From Pseudomonadota bacterium (GTDB lineage Bacteria > Pseudomonadota > Gammaproteobacteria > Burkholderiales > Rhodocyclaceae), in NCBI GenBank assembly GCA_029776255.1, contig JAKOTN010000080.1, forward strand, positions 58,586-122,585: 64,000 nt of DNA, in the 5' to 3' direction. The position numbers and the translations under genes are program-made. Numbering within the stretch: the first letter of the stretch is position 1; each line of letters opens with the position of its first letter. Positions 9,349 through 19,219 of the stretch are shown here, one piece after another. The notes beneath the pieces are model-generated. The model searched no databases. It was not told the DNA's origin and saw only the letters and a program-made list of their open reading frames with translations.

Positions 9349-9534
9349 TTACGGGGCCGTCGAATTTGCAGCGGCAGCCGTCAAGAGATTCTTGGCATCC
9401 GATTGCGCGGATTTATCTTCACCCTTCTTGGTGTAATCGGAGAACTGCGGAATAGCAATGGCGGCGAGGATGCCGATGATCGCGACGACGATCATCAGCT
9501 CAATCAAGGTGAACCCTTTTTGCAGCTTTTTCAT
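9349..9534 (-). CDS. pilA: Very short type IV pilin (PilA-N type)
   Basis: A 61-residue prepilin. The leader MKKLQKG is cut by the prepilin peptidase before Phe1, giving a 54-residue mature protein. It has the canonical N-terminal helix ([20 protein letters not shown] with Glu5), the IPQFSDY kink and then a short hydrophilic helix, and it ends [10 protein letters not shown]. There is no globular head or disulfide loop, unlike usual pilins of 130-160 residues. Aromatic residues are F1, F24 and Y27 only, fewer than in Geobacter PilA. A strong AAGGAG site precedes the ATG chosen; an upstream in-frame start would add an unlikely leader. Transcribed from the sigma-54-type promoter upstream. Confidence 0.9.
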   Translation of the reverse strand: MKKLQKGFTLIELMIVVAIIGILAAIAIPQFSDYTKKGEDKSAQSDAKNLLTAAAANSTAP

Positions 9535-9557
9535 GGTTTTCGACTCCTTCCGGTAGG

Positions 9558-9578
9558 TGCAACGGACAATCCGTTGCA
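9558..9578 (-). promoter_or_regulatory. 5' leader hairpin of the pilin mRNA
   Basis: A perfect 9-bp stem TGCAACGGA/TCCGTTGCA with a 3-nt loop. It lies between the -12 element and the ribosome-binding site. The expected sigma-54 start point falls at about 9576, so the stem would form at the extreme 5' end of the transcript, a position known to protect mRNA from decay. Confidence 0.65.
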
Positions 9579-9586
9579 TTACCTAG

Positions 9587-9602
9587 AGCACTTTTCGTGC
9601 CA
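9587..9602 (-). promoter_or_regulatory. Sigma-54 promoter of the pilin gene
   Basis: On the minus strand TGGCACGAAAAGTGCT matches the consensus TGGCACGNNNNTTGCW at all but one defined position, with correct GG-N10-GC spacing. PilA promoters activated by PilR are sigma-54 dependent in other bacteria. Transcription would start near 9576, about 40 bp before the pilin ATG. Confidence 0.85.
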
Positions 9603-9674
9603 CCGTCGAAACCGGGAAAGAAAGCCGTTTTTGCGCTTGTTCGAGGGGATTTGTCACCAAATCACGTCACCCCG

Positions 9675-9691
9675 CTGACAAAAATTGTCAG
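9675..9691. promoter_or_regulatory. Candidate activator site (palindrome) upstream of the pilin promoter
   Basis: Perfect palindrome CTGACAA-AAA-TTGTCAG centred about 107 bp upstream of the expected start point. Each half carries the TGTC core reported for PilR binding in Pseudomonas. Location and symmetry fit an enhancer for a PilR-type sigma-54 activator; no pilSR genes are in this window. Confidence 0.6.
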
Positions 9692-9736
9692 ATTCTTCAC
9701 GGATCATCACACGCCGGCACGTTTTCCCGGCGGCGT

Positions 9737-12700
9737 TCAGGCGGTGAGTACACGGACCTCGGCCGTGTGCTCCAGACCGTCGTCGTGGAGCGGAATCGCC
9801 TGGTCGCCGCGTTCGATGCCGTCAACGGTAACGCCGCTGACACCGCTCCGACTGTCGCTGGAGGGTGTTTGTACAACGACGATGTGGTAGGTGGTTTGCC
9901 GGTAGCGGTAATGCAGCGTAAAGCCCGGCCAATCGGCGGGCAAACAGGGCGCAAAATGCAATTGTTCGCCGCTCCGCCGCAAGCCAAGCAGCGATTCGAC
10001 GAGCAGCCGGTACAACCAGCCGGCCGAGCCGGTATACCAGCTCCAGCCGCCACGACCGGTGTGCGGAACGCACGCGTAAACGTCCGCGGCGACGACATAG
10101 GGTTCGACTTTGTAGGTGGCGACGGCCTCCGCCGACAACGCATGCGACATCGGATTGATCATTCGCAGCAGTTCCCACGCGCGCTCGCGGTCGCCGAGGG
10201 CGGCGAAGGCCATCGCCGCCCAGATGGCGCCATGGGTATATTGCCCACCGTTTTCCCGCACGCCGGGGACATAGCCTCGAATGTAGCCGGGGTCGAGGGA
10301 CGATTGATCGAACGGTGGGTCGAGAAGCTGGATCAGGGCATGCTCGCGGCGAACGAGACGGGTATCGACCGCCTGCATGGCCAGACGGGCACGCGCGAGG
10401 TTGCCGAGGCCTTCACCCACGCCGGCCAACACCGACCAACTCTGGGAGATGGAATCGATCCGGCAGTCGACGTTGCCGTCCGACCCCAGCACGGTGCCGT
10501 CGTCGAAATAGGCGCGCCGGTACCATTGGCCGTCCCAGCCGTGCTGTTCGATGTTCCCGCGCAACCGCCTTTCCTCCATGCGGCAAAATTCACCGAAAAA
10601 CGAGTCGCCATGGGCGGCGGCAAGCCCGGCGAAGCGCCGGAGCACTTCGCAGAGGAAGAAACCCAGCCAGACGCTCTCACCCTTGCCGTGCATGCCGATC
10701 AAATTCATGCCGTCGTTCCAGTCGCCCGAACCGATCAGCGGCAAACCGTGTACGCCAAACCGCAGGCCACGCCGGATGGCACGCACGCAGTGCTCGTACA
10801 AGCTAGCCATTTCCGCCGAGCGACTGGGGAGGTCGTAGTAGGAATCATCCTCCGGGTTAACCGGACGGCCTTCCAGGAAAGGCAGTGTTTCGTCGAGCAC
10901 GGCGCTGTCGCCCGTGCAAGCGATGTAGCGGCAGACGGCCAATGGCAGCCAGAGATAGTCGTCCGAACAGTGCGTGCGCACGCCGCGACCGGCCGGTGGA
11001 TGCCACCAATGGAGAACGTCGCCTTCCTGGAACTGGTGGCTGGCGGAGCGTAGCAGATGCTCGCGAACCAGCGCGGGTTCGGCGTGAACCAGGGCCATTG
11101 CGTCTTGCAACTGATCGCGGAAACCGAAAGCGCCGCCCGACTGATAGTAGCCGCTGCGTGCCCAGAAGCGACAGGCGAGGGTCTGGTAGATCAGCCAGCC
11201 ATTGGCCAACACATTGACCGCCGGATCGGGCGTTTCGATCCGCACGGCGGACAGCGTGTGTTGCCAGCGCTGCTGGACGGCTTCGAGGGCGGCGCGCGCC
11301 GCCGCCGCCCCGCGGAAACGGTGGACGAGGGCGTTGGCTTCGTCAGCGTTGCGTCCGACGCCGAGCCGGAAGACGATTTCACGCGCCTGCCCGTCGGCGA
11401 GGTCGAAGCTGACTTGCATTGCCGCGCACGGATCGAGCCCCGCGCCGACCTTGCCCGAGAGACGCTCGCGGCGCATGGCCGCCGGGTCGCTCAGCGAGCC
11501 GTTGCGCCCGATGAATTCACCGCGGTCGCCACTCACGCCACGCCGTGGTTCGTCGACATCAAAGAAAGCCACCCGGGCGGCGAATTCGAGGTTGTAGGGG
11601 TTGCGGGCATGGAGCGCACCGCTGCCGGGATCGATTTCGGTGCTGACATGCATTGCCGTTTTGGCGCGCAAGTCGCCGAGCACCCATTCGACATAGGCAG
11701 TGGCCGATAGCCGCCGGGGATGACCGGATTGGTTGCGTATTTTCAAGACCGAGAACTTGACGGCGGCGTCGATGGCCACGTAAACCCATAATTCCGAGCA
11801 GATGCCGTCCTCAAGTGTCGTGAAAACGCTGTAACCGAAGCCGTGCCGGATGACGTAAGGCGCCGCCGCGCGCATCGGCAAGGGTGTCGGCGACCAAACG
11901 CGGCCGGTCATTTCATCGCGGAGATAAAAGGCTTCGCCACCGGCGTCGCTGACCGGATCGTTGTGCCACGGGGTCAGACGAAATTCGTGCGCGTTCTCGC
12001 CCCAGGTGTAGGCCATGCCGCTTTCCGAGATCACGGTTCCGAAGCGAGGATTGGCCAGAACGTTGACCCATGGCGCCGGCGTCACCTTCCCCTGGGGGAG
12101 GACGATCACGTATTCGCGGCCATCGCGGTTGAATCCGCCGAGACCGTTGTATTGGAACAGATCGCGGTCGGACGGGAGTTCGTCGGCGACGCCGACAAAC
12201 TCCTCTTGCCGAGGGTGTTTTTTCGCCTTGAACAGCGCCGGGCGCGGTTCGTCGAGGCGGATGCGGTCGAGTTGCTCGGCCAGCGTTCCCCGGCTGTCGG
12301 CGATCACCACCCGGGCCACCGACTGCAACAGAATCCGGTCCTCGCTGGAATTGATGACGGCGCGTGCCGCCGACTGCGACAAAATTCGGTCTTCGCTGGA
12401 AAGGTGTTGCGTCGAACGCACGAAGATGCCGCCCGGCCGATCGATCAGATTGGCGCCAACACCCGACGCGATTATCCCCATGATTCGTTCCTGCAATTGC
12501 TGACGATAACCGCCGTGATCCTCGTTCCAGATCACCAGGTCGACCGTCAGCCCCTTCAGACGCCAGTAGGCATGCGCTTGGACCAGCTGGCGCACGAGAT
12601 CAATGTGCGCGCCGTCGGCAATTTGCAACAGCACGATCGGCAGGTCGCCGGAAATCCCATAGCCCCACAAGCTGGACTGTCCGCGATGATTCCGAATCAA

Positions 12701-15700
12701 AACGGCAGGATCGGCGCGCAACGCGGCGGAGGCGTGGATCACTGAGCTCGCGAGGCGCACATACCGTTGCGAGTCGGCTTCGCTGGCATTGAGCTGCCGC
12801 AAAATCAACTGACTGTGCGTCCACGCCAGTTCGAAGGCGCGATCGGCGAGATGCCGGTCGCGGTACTTGTCGATCAGACTTACCGCCAGGTCGCGCGTCT
12901 CGGCGACACCCGAAACGATATCGATCGTCAGCGACTGTTCCGGATCGAGGTGGCGAGAACAGCGGATGGCGACAATCGGATCGAGAACCGAGCCGTCGCT
13001 GCCGGAAAGCGCCGCCGTGTCGCTCATCGCCGCCGGATTGGCGGCGCTTCTGGTGCGGCCGATAAAGCGCGAGCGATCGGTTTCGTAGGACACCTCGCCG
13101 AGGTCGACGCCGTGGCCGGTAATCAGATGCAGCATCCACGGCGTCTGCTGGCCGACCGAGCGCGGCCGGCGGTTGCACAGGATCGCGCGGCGCTCGGGCA
13201 GGATTTCGGTCTGGACGAACAACTTGCTGAATGCCGGGTGCGCCGCGTCGGCCGCCACCGGGGCGATCACCACCTCGGCGTAGCTGGTCATCTCGATGCG
13301 CCGCCGCCGCCGCGAGCGATTGGTCAGGCGCACCCGGCGCAACTCGATGTCGTCTTCCAGCGACACCACGATTTCGGTATACGTCTCGAAAACACCGTCG
13401 CCAACGGTGTCGCGCCGACGAAACTCGGCGCGCCCCTCGGAAAAGATCACCTCGTAGCTCGCCGCCCGCCTGCCTGTCGGCTGATGGGCGGCAGACCACA
13501 AAACCGCGTTCTCGAAATTTGTTATATCACGTATATAACAAAAACTTCCCCAATTGTCGCAGATGCCGTCCTCGGACCAGCGAGTCACCGCCAGATCCTT
13601 CCAACGACTGTAGCCGCCGCCGGCGTTGGTCACCATCACGTGATAACGGCCGTTCGACAACAGCTTCACTTCCGGTGCCGGTGTGTCAGGCGTGTTGTAC
13701 ATACGCGGCGGCGCCTCGGCCGGCGAGGCCGACAACAGTTCAGTCAATTGCGTCGCGCCCTGGAACAGGTTGCTTGTCTTGGGAATCCGCTCCTGCAGCA
13801 ACAGGAGAACCGCCTGGAATTGTCGATCGGACTCGAAACGACGCTGCATCGGACGGTCCAGCAACAGGAAGGCCAGCGCCAGCAGGCTCATCCCCTGGTG
13901 ATGCGCCATGAAGGCGCGTACCACCACTCGTTTTTGCCCACGTCGTTGCCGTGCCGGCGTGTAATCGATCGCTTCGAAAAGACCGAAACGACCGACAAAG
14001 CCCTCGTCGGCGAGCCGGCGTAGATTGGCGCAGGCCTCCTCGGGCGCAACCATCAAGGCCAGCGCGGAGGCGTATGGCGCGACGACCAGATCATCGGCCA
14101 GGCCGCGCTTAAGCCCCAAACCCGGCACGCCAAAAGCGCGATACTGGTAATTGAATTGCGCATCGACGATGTTGTAGGCCGATTCGGAAATACCCCACGG
14201 CACACCGCGCCAGCGGCCGTACTCGATTTGCCTGGCCACGGCCGCCTTGCATGTCTGATCGAGAAGAGTGTTTTCGTACGTCGGCATCACCAGCAGCGGC
14301 ATCAGGTACTCGAACATCGAACCGCTCCACGACAGCAGGACTGGCTTGCCACCGGCGCTGGTGAGCAGGCGCCCCAAATTGAACCAGCCGGTCTGCGGCA
14401 ACTGCCCCTGGGCGATGGCGACAAAACTGCACAAGCGCGCCTCGGACGCCAAAAGGTCGTAATAGCTGCTGTCCATCCGGCATTCGTCAACGTTGTAACC
14501 GATGGTCAGCAAATGACGCACTTTGTCGTGTAGAAAATCGTAATCCAGGTGGGCGAAGTCGCCCGCCTGCGCCGCTAGACCCTGGAGGGCCACCAAGCGC
14601 TCGTTGGCTCGCGTGGTTCCCTCGGCAAGCCGCTGCCGCAGCGCGTCGAGCCACTGCCGTTGCTCCGGCGTCGCCATGGCGGCACCTCGGCAAGCAATGC
14701 GCGCACCCAGATCGGCGTCATCGACCGCCAAGGCGCGTAGACTCGGGATGCCGCCGTCGGGAAGCAATCCGACGAGGTCAAGCCCGGCCGGCGCCGTGGG
14801 CAACGACAGCCACGGCGCGAGGAAAACGATGTCGTCGCGCGCCTGCCGACATTGCCGATCGAGCGCCCGCGCCCACTCCCCGGCCTCGGTTGCCGCGTCG
14901 TGAAAACCGACCATGGCGACCAGGTCGGCGGCGGCGACCGCCAGCCGCTGGAGTCGCGCATGCACCGCCACCAGGTTGACCGGTCCCACCCGCGTTGTTG
15001 CCACTGCCAGCTCGCGGCGAAATGCGCGTAGCGCCGCCTGCACCGGCGAAGCCATGCCGGCCGCCGTTTCGTCGATGAGTTCCACCGTGTCCGCCATGCC
15101 GTCGAACAAGCGCGCGGCGAGAATCGGGGCGTCGGCAAGCGCGGCGATCCCGGCGCGCAAGGTCAACAGGTGGCCGGCCAAATTGCCGCTGTCGACCGTC
15201 GAAATGTAACGCGGCGGCAAGGGTTGCAAGGTCAGCGTGTCGTACCAGTTGTACAAATGTCCTCGATGCCGTTCGAGCTTGGACATCGTGCGCAAGGTAT
15301 TCGCCGTGCGTTCAATCAGATCGCCAGCCGGCAGGTAGCCAAAATCGTAGGCCGACAAATTGGCCAGCAGCGCCATGCCGATGTTGGTCGGCGAGGTGCG
15401 GTGCGCGACCGTCGCGCCGTGATAATCCTGATGGTTATCGGGCGGCAACCAATGGTCTTCCGGACCAACCAGACGATCGAAGAAAGACCAGGTTCGGCGG
15501 GCCAACATGCGCAAGAACAGTTTTTGCCGGTCTGTCAGCGCCACCGCGCGCGGACGCAGCGGCAGGCTGAGCCACCAGGCAATGACAGGTGAAAGCAACC
15601 ACAGCAGCAGAATCGGCGCCGCTGCCGCCAGCACCTTTGGTTGCGAGATCAACAGATAAACCGCCGTCGCCACCGCGACTGCCGGGCCGATCCACATCGC

Positions 15701-18685
15701 GCGCACCGACGCGACCAGCGTGTGGCGATTTGCCGTGTCGGCGACACGATTGGCCTCGTTCGATGGTTGCCACTCGAGCAGATGATGACCCGAGAACAGC
15801 AGGCGCCAGAGCGTGCGTCCAACGGCATCGACACTGAACAACGCCTCATAGGGCAAACACGCCAGCTCGAACGCCAACCGTCCGGCGTGCGCCGCGGCCT
15901 GATTGGCCATGGTCGCCAGATGCCAACCAAACGAAACCTCTGCCGCCTTGCGCGACAGATCGACGCTTAGACTGCAAAGCGTTGGCAGCAACAGGATACC
16001 GAGCACGGCGGCGGTCCATGGCAGCGCCGGTGGCAGCGCCGTCCAGCCCAGTAGCAAGAGCAGGAACAAAGCTGCCGGGACGAGACTGCGACGAAGATTG
16101 TCGAGAATTTTCCATTGCGACAACAACGACAGGGGATTCCGTTGCCGAACGAAAGAGGCCGGCTCGCCCGCCACACCGGTGCCGCTGACCGGTGTTGGAA
16201 CACCTCGCCGCAGCCAGCCGGCCAACTGCCAATCGCCGCGAATCCAGCGGTGGCGGCGGCTAACGTCGGCGCTGTAGCGGGCCGGGTAGTCCTCGTACAA
16301 GTGCACGTCGCTCAACAGCCCGGCGCGGGCGTAACACCCTTCGATCAGATCGTGACTGAGAATACGATTGTCGGGAAAACGTCCGCCAAGTGCCAGATCG
16401 AAGGCGTCAACGTCGTAAATACCCTTGCCGATGAACGAGCCCTCGCCGAACAAATCCTGATAAATGTCTGAAACGGCGCGGGTATACGGGTCGACACCCG
16501 GCTCCCCGCCGTACAGCCGGGCATAACGCGAGCGGTTGCTTCCCGTCAGGCTGTTGGCCACGCGCGGCTGCAGAATGCCGTAGCCTTCGCTGACCCGCTG
16601 CCGCGTGGCGTCGTAGCGCGGACGGTGCAGTGGGTGCGCCATGGTGCCGACAAATTGGCGCGCCGCGTCGCGCGGCAACTGCGTGTCGGTATCGAGTGTG
16701 AGCACATAGCGGATCTCGGCGAGCCGCGAGGTATCGCCGACAATCAGCGAAAAGGCGGCACCGGCTCTCGGGCACGCCCGCAGCAGCGCATTCAGATCAG
16801 CCAGCTTGCCACGCTTGCGCTCGTACCCCATCCAGATGCGCTCGCCAGGATTCCATCGGCGCGGACGGTGGAAGAGGAAGAACAGATCGCGGCGCATGCC
16901 GTCAGCCGCATATTTTTCGTTCAGCGCCTCGATCCCGGTCCTGGCCGCCTCCAGCAGCGGCCCGTCTCCGGGAAGCGATTCCTGCGCGGCATCGGTAAAA
17001 TCGGTCAATAGGGCAAAGTGCAGGCAGTTATCGCGATTGGCGAGCATCCGCACCTCAAGTCCCTCGACCAGGCTTTCGACGCCAGCCACGCTGGTGAGCA
17101 GCGTCGGCACCACCACCAGCGTTCGCGAACTCGGCGGGATGCCATCGGAAAAGTCCATTCGCGGCAGCAGGCGCGGCATCACCAGCAAGGCAAGCAACCA
17201 GTTCACCAATTCGACCGCCAGTTGACTAACGCCCAGCACAATAAGCAAACCGAGCGATGGCAGGGCGAAAGCGACCGCCCAGGCAGGCCTCCCGACCATC
17301 GGAAAACAGGCCAACAGAGCGCCGCTCGGCAGCACGCCGAGCAGAACGATTGCACCGAGATAAATCGGCACCGGACAGCGGCTGAACGCCCTGCGCAGCC
17401 GGTCAATGGAGGACGGTCGAAAGGCCAGCGCGTGTTCGAGTTCGGGCACACCTTTGTCGATCAAATTATAACCAACGTGCCGGGAACGATCGCCGGCATC
17501 GCCACCACTCGCCGCCGCCCGAGCCAGATCAACCGCCTTACGTGCCACTTCCCTTTCCGTCAGACGACTTTTCTTGGCCATTTCCTCGGTCGCATGGCGG
17601 TAGCGATCACGGCTGGCAAAATCCATTCGCGCGTAGACGCCATCGGGGTCCTGACGCAACGTCTGCTCGACAACACTCATGGTTTCGACAAATTCTCGCC
17701 AGTCGATGGCGCCGAGCGCACGCAAGCTGCCAATGCTGTTGCTGACCGAGACTTGATCGGCCGCTTGTTGCTGGTTTTCCACTTGCACCAACTGTTCGAT
17801 CGTCAAACCGGATTCGGCGAGTTGTTGTTCGAGCCAGTTAACCGGCAGGGCCAGCATCGGACCACGGCCTTGCAAGCGGCGCGAGAGTTCGGCGACAAAC
17901 GAACAAACCATCGGCGGCGTCGAGCGCGCCATGTCGGCGATCACCAGGACCATGCTCTTTGGATCGTTGGTGGCGGTTTCAACGATCCGGTCTGCCCACG
18001 CCGCCGCCAGATTCCGCTCAACCCGGGCGGCGGCGATCCGCACGGCAACCCGCCGGAGATTTTCGATCACGGCCAGCCGCAGCATGATCGGTATGGCCCA
18101 CAACTCTCCAAGCGTGAGCGCAGTGACGGACTGATAGGCGACCACGAAACGGCCAAGGCTATCGGTATCGAGATGACCGTCACCATGCGCCACCACCTCC
18201 AGCGCGACGTCATAGATGCGTGGCTGTCCGGCGGCCGTGCCGGCAGCCAGACGCGGCAGTTCCCGGCTGTATCCTTTCGGCAAGTGCCTCTTGGCGGTAC
18301 GGATTTGTTCCTCGATGAGATAGAAGTTGTCGAGCAACCATTCTCCGGCCGGCGTGATCCGCTGTTTGTCGGCGCCCACACCGCTCAACAAGCGGCAAAC
18401 TTCGATCAAAATACGTTCGTTGGCCGCCAATCGCGCCAGCAACCGATCCGATCCACTGGTCGATATCACTCTGTGCGATGCCGCGAGAATCCTGCCGCGC
18501 TGATCCATCTGCTCGCTACTGAACAACTCGGCGCGGAGCGGTGCTTCCTCCTCGGCTGAAATTCGTGGCCAGTCACTACCACGAGGCAGTGTTCTCAGCC
18601 CCTGCAAATAGTCGGCGAGTCTGACGGCGACGTTCATTTCAACAGGGCCTTTCGACGTGTGAGCGAAGGGCGCGACAAGGCGCAT
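9737..18685 (-). CDS. ndvB: Cyclic beta-1,2-glucan synthase (NdvB/ChvB type)
   Basis: A giant 2982-residue inner-membrane enzyme expected to build and cyclise beta-1,2-glucan, an osmoregulated periplasmic polymer. Order of parts: soluble N-terminus; membrane segments at about 435-500; a GT84-type glycosyltransferase with YVLTLDTDTQLP (DxD region) near 665; further membrane segments at about 860-930 and 1010-1060; a glycoamylase-like domain with DECRMDSSYYDLLASEARL near 1405 and AHHQGMSLLALAF near 1598; then two long beta-sandwich/GH94 portions, the last with GFRDQLQDAM and GSGDWNDGMNLIG near 2658, typical of chain-length-controlling phosphorylase domains. Length is slightly above the rhizobial enzymes (about 2830). 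An internal ATG at 18637 is an alternative start. It stands alone; the pilin promoter region abuts its 3' end. Confidence 0.93.
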   Translation of the reverse strand: MRLVAPFAHTSKGPVEMNVAVRLADYLQGLRTLPRGSDWPRISAEEEAPLRAELFSSEQMDQRGRILAASHRVISTSGSDRLLARLAANERILIEVCRLLSGVGADKQRITPAGEWLLDNFYLIEEQIRTAKRHLPKGYSRELPRLAAGTAAGQPRIYDVALEVVAHGDGHLDTDSLGRFVVAYQSVTALTLGELWAIPIMLRLAVIENLRRVAVRIAAARVERNLAAAWADRIVETATNDPKSMVLVIADMARSTPPMVCSFVAELSRRLQGRGPMLALPVNWLEQQLAESGLTIEQLVQVENQQQAADQVSVSNSIGSLRALGAIDWREFVETMSVVEQTLRQDPDGVYARMDFASRDRYRHATEEMAKKSRLTEREVARKAVDLARAAASGGDAGDRSRHVGYNLIDKGVPELEHALAFRPSSIDRLRRAFSRCPVPIYLGAIVLLGVLPSGALLACFPMVGRPAWAVAFALPSLGLLIVLGVSQLAVELVNWLLALLVMPRLLPRMDFSDGIPPSSRTLVVVPTLLTSVAGVESLVEGLEVRMLANRDNCLHFALLTDFTDAAQESLPGDGPLLEAARTGIEALNEKYAADGMRRDLFFLFHRPRRWNPGERIWMGYERKRGKLADLNALLRACPRAGAAFSLIVGDTSRLAEIRYVLTLDTDTQLPRDAARQFVGTMAHPLHRPRYDATRQRVSEGYGILQPRVANSLTGSNRSRYARLYGGEPGVDPYTRAVSDIYQDLFGEGSFIGKGIYDVDAFDLALGGRFPDNRILSHDLIEGCYARAGLLSDVHLYEDYPARYSADVSRRHRWIRGDWQLAGWLRRGVPTPVSGTGVAGEPASFVRQRNPLSLLSQWKILDNLRRSLVPAALFLLLLLGWTALPPALPWTAAVLGILLLPTLCSLSVDLSRKAAEVSFGWHLATMANQAAAHAGRLAFELACLPYEALFSVDAVGRTLWRLLFSGHHLLEWQPSNEANRVADTANRHTLVASVRAMWIGPAVAVATAVYLLISQPKVLAAAAPILLLWLLSPVIAWWLSLPLRPRAVALTDRQKLFLRMLARRTWSFFDRLVGPEDHWLPPDNHQDYHGATVAHRTSPTNIGMALLANLSAYDFGYLPAGDLIERTANTLRTMSKLERHRGHLYNWYDTLTLQPLPPRYISTVDSGNLAGHLLTLRAGIAALADAPILAARLFDGMADTVELIDETAAGMASPVQAALRAFRRELAVATTRVGPVNLVAVHARLQRLAVAAADLVAMVGFHDAATEAGEWARALDRQCRQARDDIVFLAPWLSLPTAPAGLDLVGLLPDGGIPSLRALAVDDADLGARIACRGAAMATPEQRQWLDALRQRLAEGTTRANERLVALQGLAAQAGDFAHLDYDFLHDKVRHLLTIGYNVDECRMDSSYYDLLASEARLCSFVAIAQGQLPQTGWFNLGRLLTSAGGKPVLLSWSGSMFEYLMPLLVMPTYENTLLDQTCKAAVARQIEYGRWRGVPWGISESAYNIVDAQFNYQYRAFGVPGLGLKRGLADDLVVAPYASALALMVAPEEACANLRRLADEGFVGRFGLFEAIDYTPARQRRGQKRVVVRAFMAHHQGMSLLALAFLLLDRPMQRRFESDRQFQAVLLLLQERIPKTSNLFQGATQLTELLSASPAEAPPRMYNTPDTPAPEVKLLSNGRYHVMVTNAGGGYSRWKDLAVTRWSEDGICDNWGSFCYIRDITNFENAVLWSAAHQPTGRRAASYEVIFSEGRAEFRRRDTVGDGVFETYTEIVVSLEDDIELRRVRLTNRSRRRRRIEMTSYAEVVIAPVAADAAHPAFSKLFVQTEILPERRAILCNRRPRSVGQQTPWMLHLITGHGVDLGEVSYETDRSRFIGRTRSAANPAAMSDTAALSGSDGSVLDPIVAIRCSRHLDPEQSLTIDIVSGVAETRDLAVSLIDKYRDRHLADRAFELAWTHSQLILRQLNASEADSQRYVRLASSVIHASAALRADPAVLIRNHRGQSSLWGYGISGDLPIVLLQIADGAHIDLVRQLVQAHAYWRLKGLTVDLVIWNEDHGGYRQQLQERIMGIIASGVGANLIDRPGGIFVRSTQHLSSEDRILSQSAARAVINSSEDRILLQSVARVVIADSRGTLAEQLDRIRLDEPRPALFKAKKHPRQEEFVGVADELPSDRDLFQYNGLGGFNRDGREYVIVLPQGKVTPAPWVNVLANPRFGTVISESGMAYTWGENAHEFRLTPWHNDPVSDAGGEAFYLRDEMTGRVWSPTPLPMRAAAPYVIRHGFGYSVFTTLEDGICSELWVYVAIDAAVKFSVLKIRNQSGHPRRLSATAYVEWVLGDLRAKTAMHVSTEIDPGSGALHARNPYNLEFAARVAFFDVDEPRRGVSGDRGEFIGRNGSLSDPAAMRRERLSGKVGAGLDPCAAMQVSFDLADGQAREIVFRLGVGRNADEANALVHRFRGAAAARAALEAVQQRWQHTLSAVRIETPDPAVNVLANGWLIYQTLACRFWARSGYYQSGGAFGFRDQLQDAMALVHAEPALVREHLLRSASHQFQEGDVLHWWHPPAGRGVRTHCSDDYLWLPLAVCRYIACTGDSAVLDETLPFLEGRPVNPEDDSYYDLPSRSAEMASLYEHCVRAIRRGLRFGVHGLPLIGSGDWNDGMNLIGMHGKGESVWLGFFLCEVLRRFAGLAAAHGDSFFGEFCRMEERRLRGNIEQHGWDGQWYRRAYFDDGTVLGSDGNVDCRIDSISQSWSVLAGVGEGLGNLARARLAMQAVDTRLVRREHALIQLLDPPFDQSSLDPGYIRGYVPGVRENGGQYTHGAIWAAMAFAALGDRERAWELLRMINPMSHALSAEAVATYKVEPYVVAADVYACVPHTGRGGWSWYTGSAGWLYRLLVESLLGLRRSGEQLHFAPCLPADWPGFTLHYRYRQTTYHIVVVQTPSSDSRSGVSGVTVDGIERGDQAIPLHDDGLEHTAEVRVLTA
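12303..12401 (-). repeat. Diverged 51-bp tandem duplication inside ndvB
   Basis: Two adjacent copies encode SSEDRILSQSAARAVI and SSEDRILLQSVARVVI (17-residue period, near residue 2110). The nucleotide copies have diverged at several positions, so the duplication is not recent. It lies in the linker between the two GH94-like portions and keeps the frame. Confidence 0.75.
13518..13542. repeat. AT-rich perfect palindrome inside ndvB
   Basis: TTTGTTATAT and ATATAACAAA form a 10-bp perfect inverted repeat around CACGT. It is strikingly AT-rich within a GC-rich gene and uses rare codons (ATA, TAT, ACA). It encodes CYIRDITN, which still fits the expected Y-[IL]-RD protein motif, so the frame is preserved. 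Confidence 0.6.
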
Positions 18686-18904
18686 CGGATCGCCTTGAAC
18701 TCAAGAACTCTTGGCGCCATCAATGCACGGTTGTTGCCGCAAGCGACCCCATGGCGTGGGAAGCCGCCGAGAACATTCACATGGTCAGCCCAGCGGTGAC
18801 CAACACTCAAGGTCCGAACAGCGCATCGTCACTCGTCACGACAACACGAAAAATACGCTGCACGAACCCCACCGGGCGTGGTGCCCGGCAACAATCGGCG
18901 CCTG

Positions 18905-19219
18905 TTATTTGACCAACATGTCGTTTTTTACGGAGCGCACGCCCGCAACGCCGCGCGCCACCGCGACCGCCTTGTAGGCTGCCGCTTGCGAACTCACGAA
19001 ACCACTCAGTTGCACAATACCCTTGAAGGTTTCAACGCTTATTTCCATCGATTTCAATGTCGGTTCGGCAAGAACGGCCGCCTTGACTTTGGTCGTGATG
19101 ATGCTGTCGTCAATGTATTCGCCGGTTCCTTCTTGCTTCGGAGTCGATGAGCAGCCGACAGAGGTCACCAACGCCAAGGCCAGACAAGCGGCCGAAAGAT
19201 ATCTGCTGATTGGACTCAT
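18905..19219 (-). CDS. BON-domain lipoprotein (OsmY-like)
   Basis: A 104-residue lipoprotein. The ATG chosen (MSPISRYLSAACLALALVTSVGCSS) has a good AAGGAG site; the lipobox is VTSVGC. The mature protein is one BON domain: DDSIITTKVKAAVLAEPTLKSMEISVETFKGIVQLSGFV, then AVAVARGVAGVRSVKNDMLV. BON domains of this OsmY/Kbp type bind phospholipid or peptidoglycan-associated surfaces and are often stress-induced. No operon partner is visible on either side; ndvB starts about 220 bp beyond its 3' end. Confidence 0.88.
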   Translation of the reverse strand: MSPISRYLSAACLALALVTSVGCSSTPKQEGTGEYIDDSIITTKVKAAVLAEPTLKSMEISVETFKGIVQLSGFVSSQAAAYKAVAVARGVAGVRSVKNDMLVK

